Positions 63,388 to 64,000 of a DNA stretch of 64,000 nt are shown here, one piece after another. The position numbers were made by a program, and so were the translations under genes. The stretch is from Arcanobacterium haemolyticum (GTDB taxonomy: Bacteria; Actinomycetota; Actinomycetes; Actinomycetales; Actinomycetaceae). How positions within the stretch are numbered: position 1 is the stretch's first letter; the number at the start of each line of letters is the position of its first letter. The notes under the pieces are model-generated. The model ran no database searches. It was not told where the DNA came from and saw only the letters and a program-made list of their open reading frames with translations. The stretch spans positions 88,800-152,799 of the forward strand of contig JADYUX010000005.1 in NCBI GenBank assembly GCA_021532125.1, read 5' to 3'.

Positions 63388-63460
63388 GCGCTCATAGCTC
63401 AATGGATAGAGCATCTGACTACGGATCAGAAGGTTGGGGGTTCGAGTCCCTTTGAGCGCG
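63388..63460 (+). tRNA. tRNA-Arg (anticodon ACG)
   Basis: A 73-base cloverleaf: acceptor GCGCTCA pairs with TGAGCGC; the anticodon loop is CTACGGA with ACG; the T-arm is GGGTTCGAGTCCC. Its A34 is the substrate of TadA, encoded at 35550. No CCA is encoded. Confidence 0.96.
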
Positions 63461-63587
63461 CCGAGGCTCCTCGTCAGTGATTTGCTCCTGGCGGGGAGCT
63501 CTTGTTATATCCGCGCACATTTCCGACCGTGCTTAGCTTCCCGCCACCCTCTGTTTCCGGCGCGCCCCTCGTCCTTCTGGTGCAGCT

Positions 63588-63701
63588 GGCACCTAGCCGG
63601 CGCAAGAAACACTCAAGCCGGCGCACCTCACACCCATCTGGCGCAGCTCACCGGACGCGTTTCCCGGTGCCCACTGCGCCACCTCACACACCCACCACCT
63701 C
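63588..63701 (+). repeat. 114-bp long direct repeat with palindromic element, copy 4
   Basis: Near-identical to 63842-63955. Contains the 43-nt core (63639-63681; TGGCGCAG to CTGCGCCA, inner stem CACCGG/CCGGTG) and two upstream half-motifs GCCGGCGCA. Confidence 0.85.
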
Positions 63702-63841
63702 ACGCATCCACACGCACACGACAGGCGCGGGCAGGCGCCACTCACCACAACCCAACACCCCACACATCCACACGGCACCTACATAAAGAATCGCCCACAC
63801 CACGCAACCCGGACACACCCACACACCCACCTGGCTCAGCC

Positions 63842-63955
63842 GGCACCTAGCCGGCGCAAGAAACACTCAAGCCGGCGCACCTCACACCCATCTGGCGCGA
63901 CCCACCGGACGCGTTTCCCGGTGCCCACTGCGCCACCTCACACACCCACCACCTC
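63842..63955 (+). repeat. 114-bp long direct repeat with palindromic element, copy 5
   Basis: Same as copy 4 apart from a few changes; the core is 63893-63935. The DNA between the copies and after them is C/A-rich without a gene. Confidence 0.85.
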
Positions 63956-64000
63956 GCACACCCGGCATCTCACCCCCCCCGCCATCTCGCACCCCCGCAT

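Noticed and set aside
63588..63955. CRISPR array or IS ends
   Set aside because: Only two long copies, not evenly spaced; no transposase and no target-site duplication seen.

Overview
The window looks like the chromosome of a moderately high-GC actinobacterium. Likely family Actinomycetaceae, with a Trueperella/Arcanobacterium-type organism as my best guess; the genus is inference only. The reasons are codon usage dominated by C/G third positions, the actinobacterial gene order pheA - lipid kinase - serS - HAD phosphatase, a DUF5926-type protein, a large DEAH helicase of the HrpA type, several starts that look leaderless, and many actinobacterial envelope proteins of unknown function.

Layout. 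1-3.5 kb: the 3' end of a frameshifted, membrane-anchored glycoside hydrolase family 3 gene, then two paralogous membrane proteins that share an N-terminal signature. 3.7-11.2 kb: a sugar-acid (gluconate/hexonate-type) catabolic island with gluconokinase, a GarR-like reductase, a 2-hydroxyacid dehydrogenase, an IclR regulator, an MHS-type transporter, an IdnO-like gluconate 5-dehydrogenase and an FAH-family enzyme. Near-identical 15-bp boxes at two of its promoters are candidate IclR operators. 11.4-18.7 kb: a nuclease-fold orphan, a DHA2 drug exporter with its TetR regulator, galE, a membrane protein with a flavin monooxygenase, and an SprT-like metalloprotease. 18.7-28.2 kb: a complete sialic acid uptake and breakdown cluster with a GntR regulator, a four-component dipeptide-type ABC transporter in three membrane/ATPase genes (one a permease-ATPase fusion), NanA, NanK and NanE. 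28.6-33.3 kb: hrpA. 33.3-35.4 kb: a decayed mobile-element patch (AbiEii toxin and replication-protein remnants) at the 3' side of tRNA-Ser(CGA). 35.4-48.3 kb: housekeeping genes (tadA, upp, a hydrolase, DUF5926, a glycosyltransferase, a large membrane protein, pheA, lipid kinase, serS, HAD phosphatase, tRNA-Ser(UGA)).

48.4-52.8 kb holds the most intriguing unit. A promoter and a strong leader terminator precede an operon of an FGGY sugar kinase, a GlpP-family antiterminator and a 2-hydroxyacid dehydrogenase, followed by a class I aldolase. The antiterminator may control its own operon through that leader. 52.8-63.5 kb: DAP dehydrogenase, a TetR regulator, a HAD phosphatase, an unknown 458-residue protein, a queuosine salvage pair (precursor transporter plus tgt), a DUF4261 protein, a CYTH protein containing an Ala-Gly microsatellite, ilvA and tRNA-Arg(ACG).

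A dispersed palindromic repeat occurs five times in gene-free DNA (28.4, 37.1, 55.9, 63.6 and 63.9 kb), always with the same 43-nt core length and an upstream half-motif. It resembles a REP-type element. All functional calls come from reading motifs and gene order; no database search was possible.
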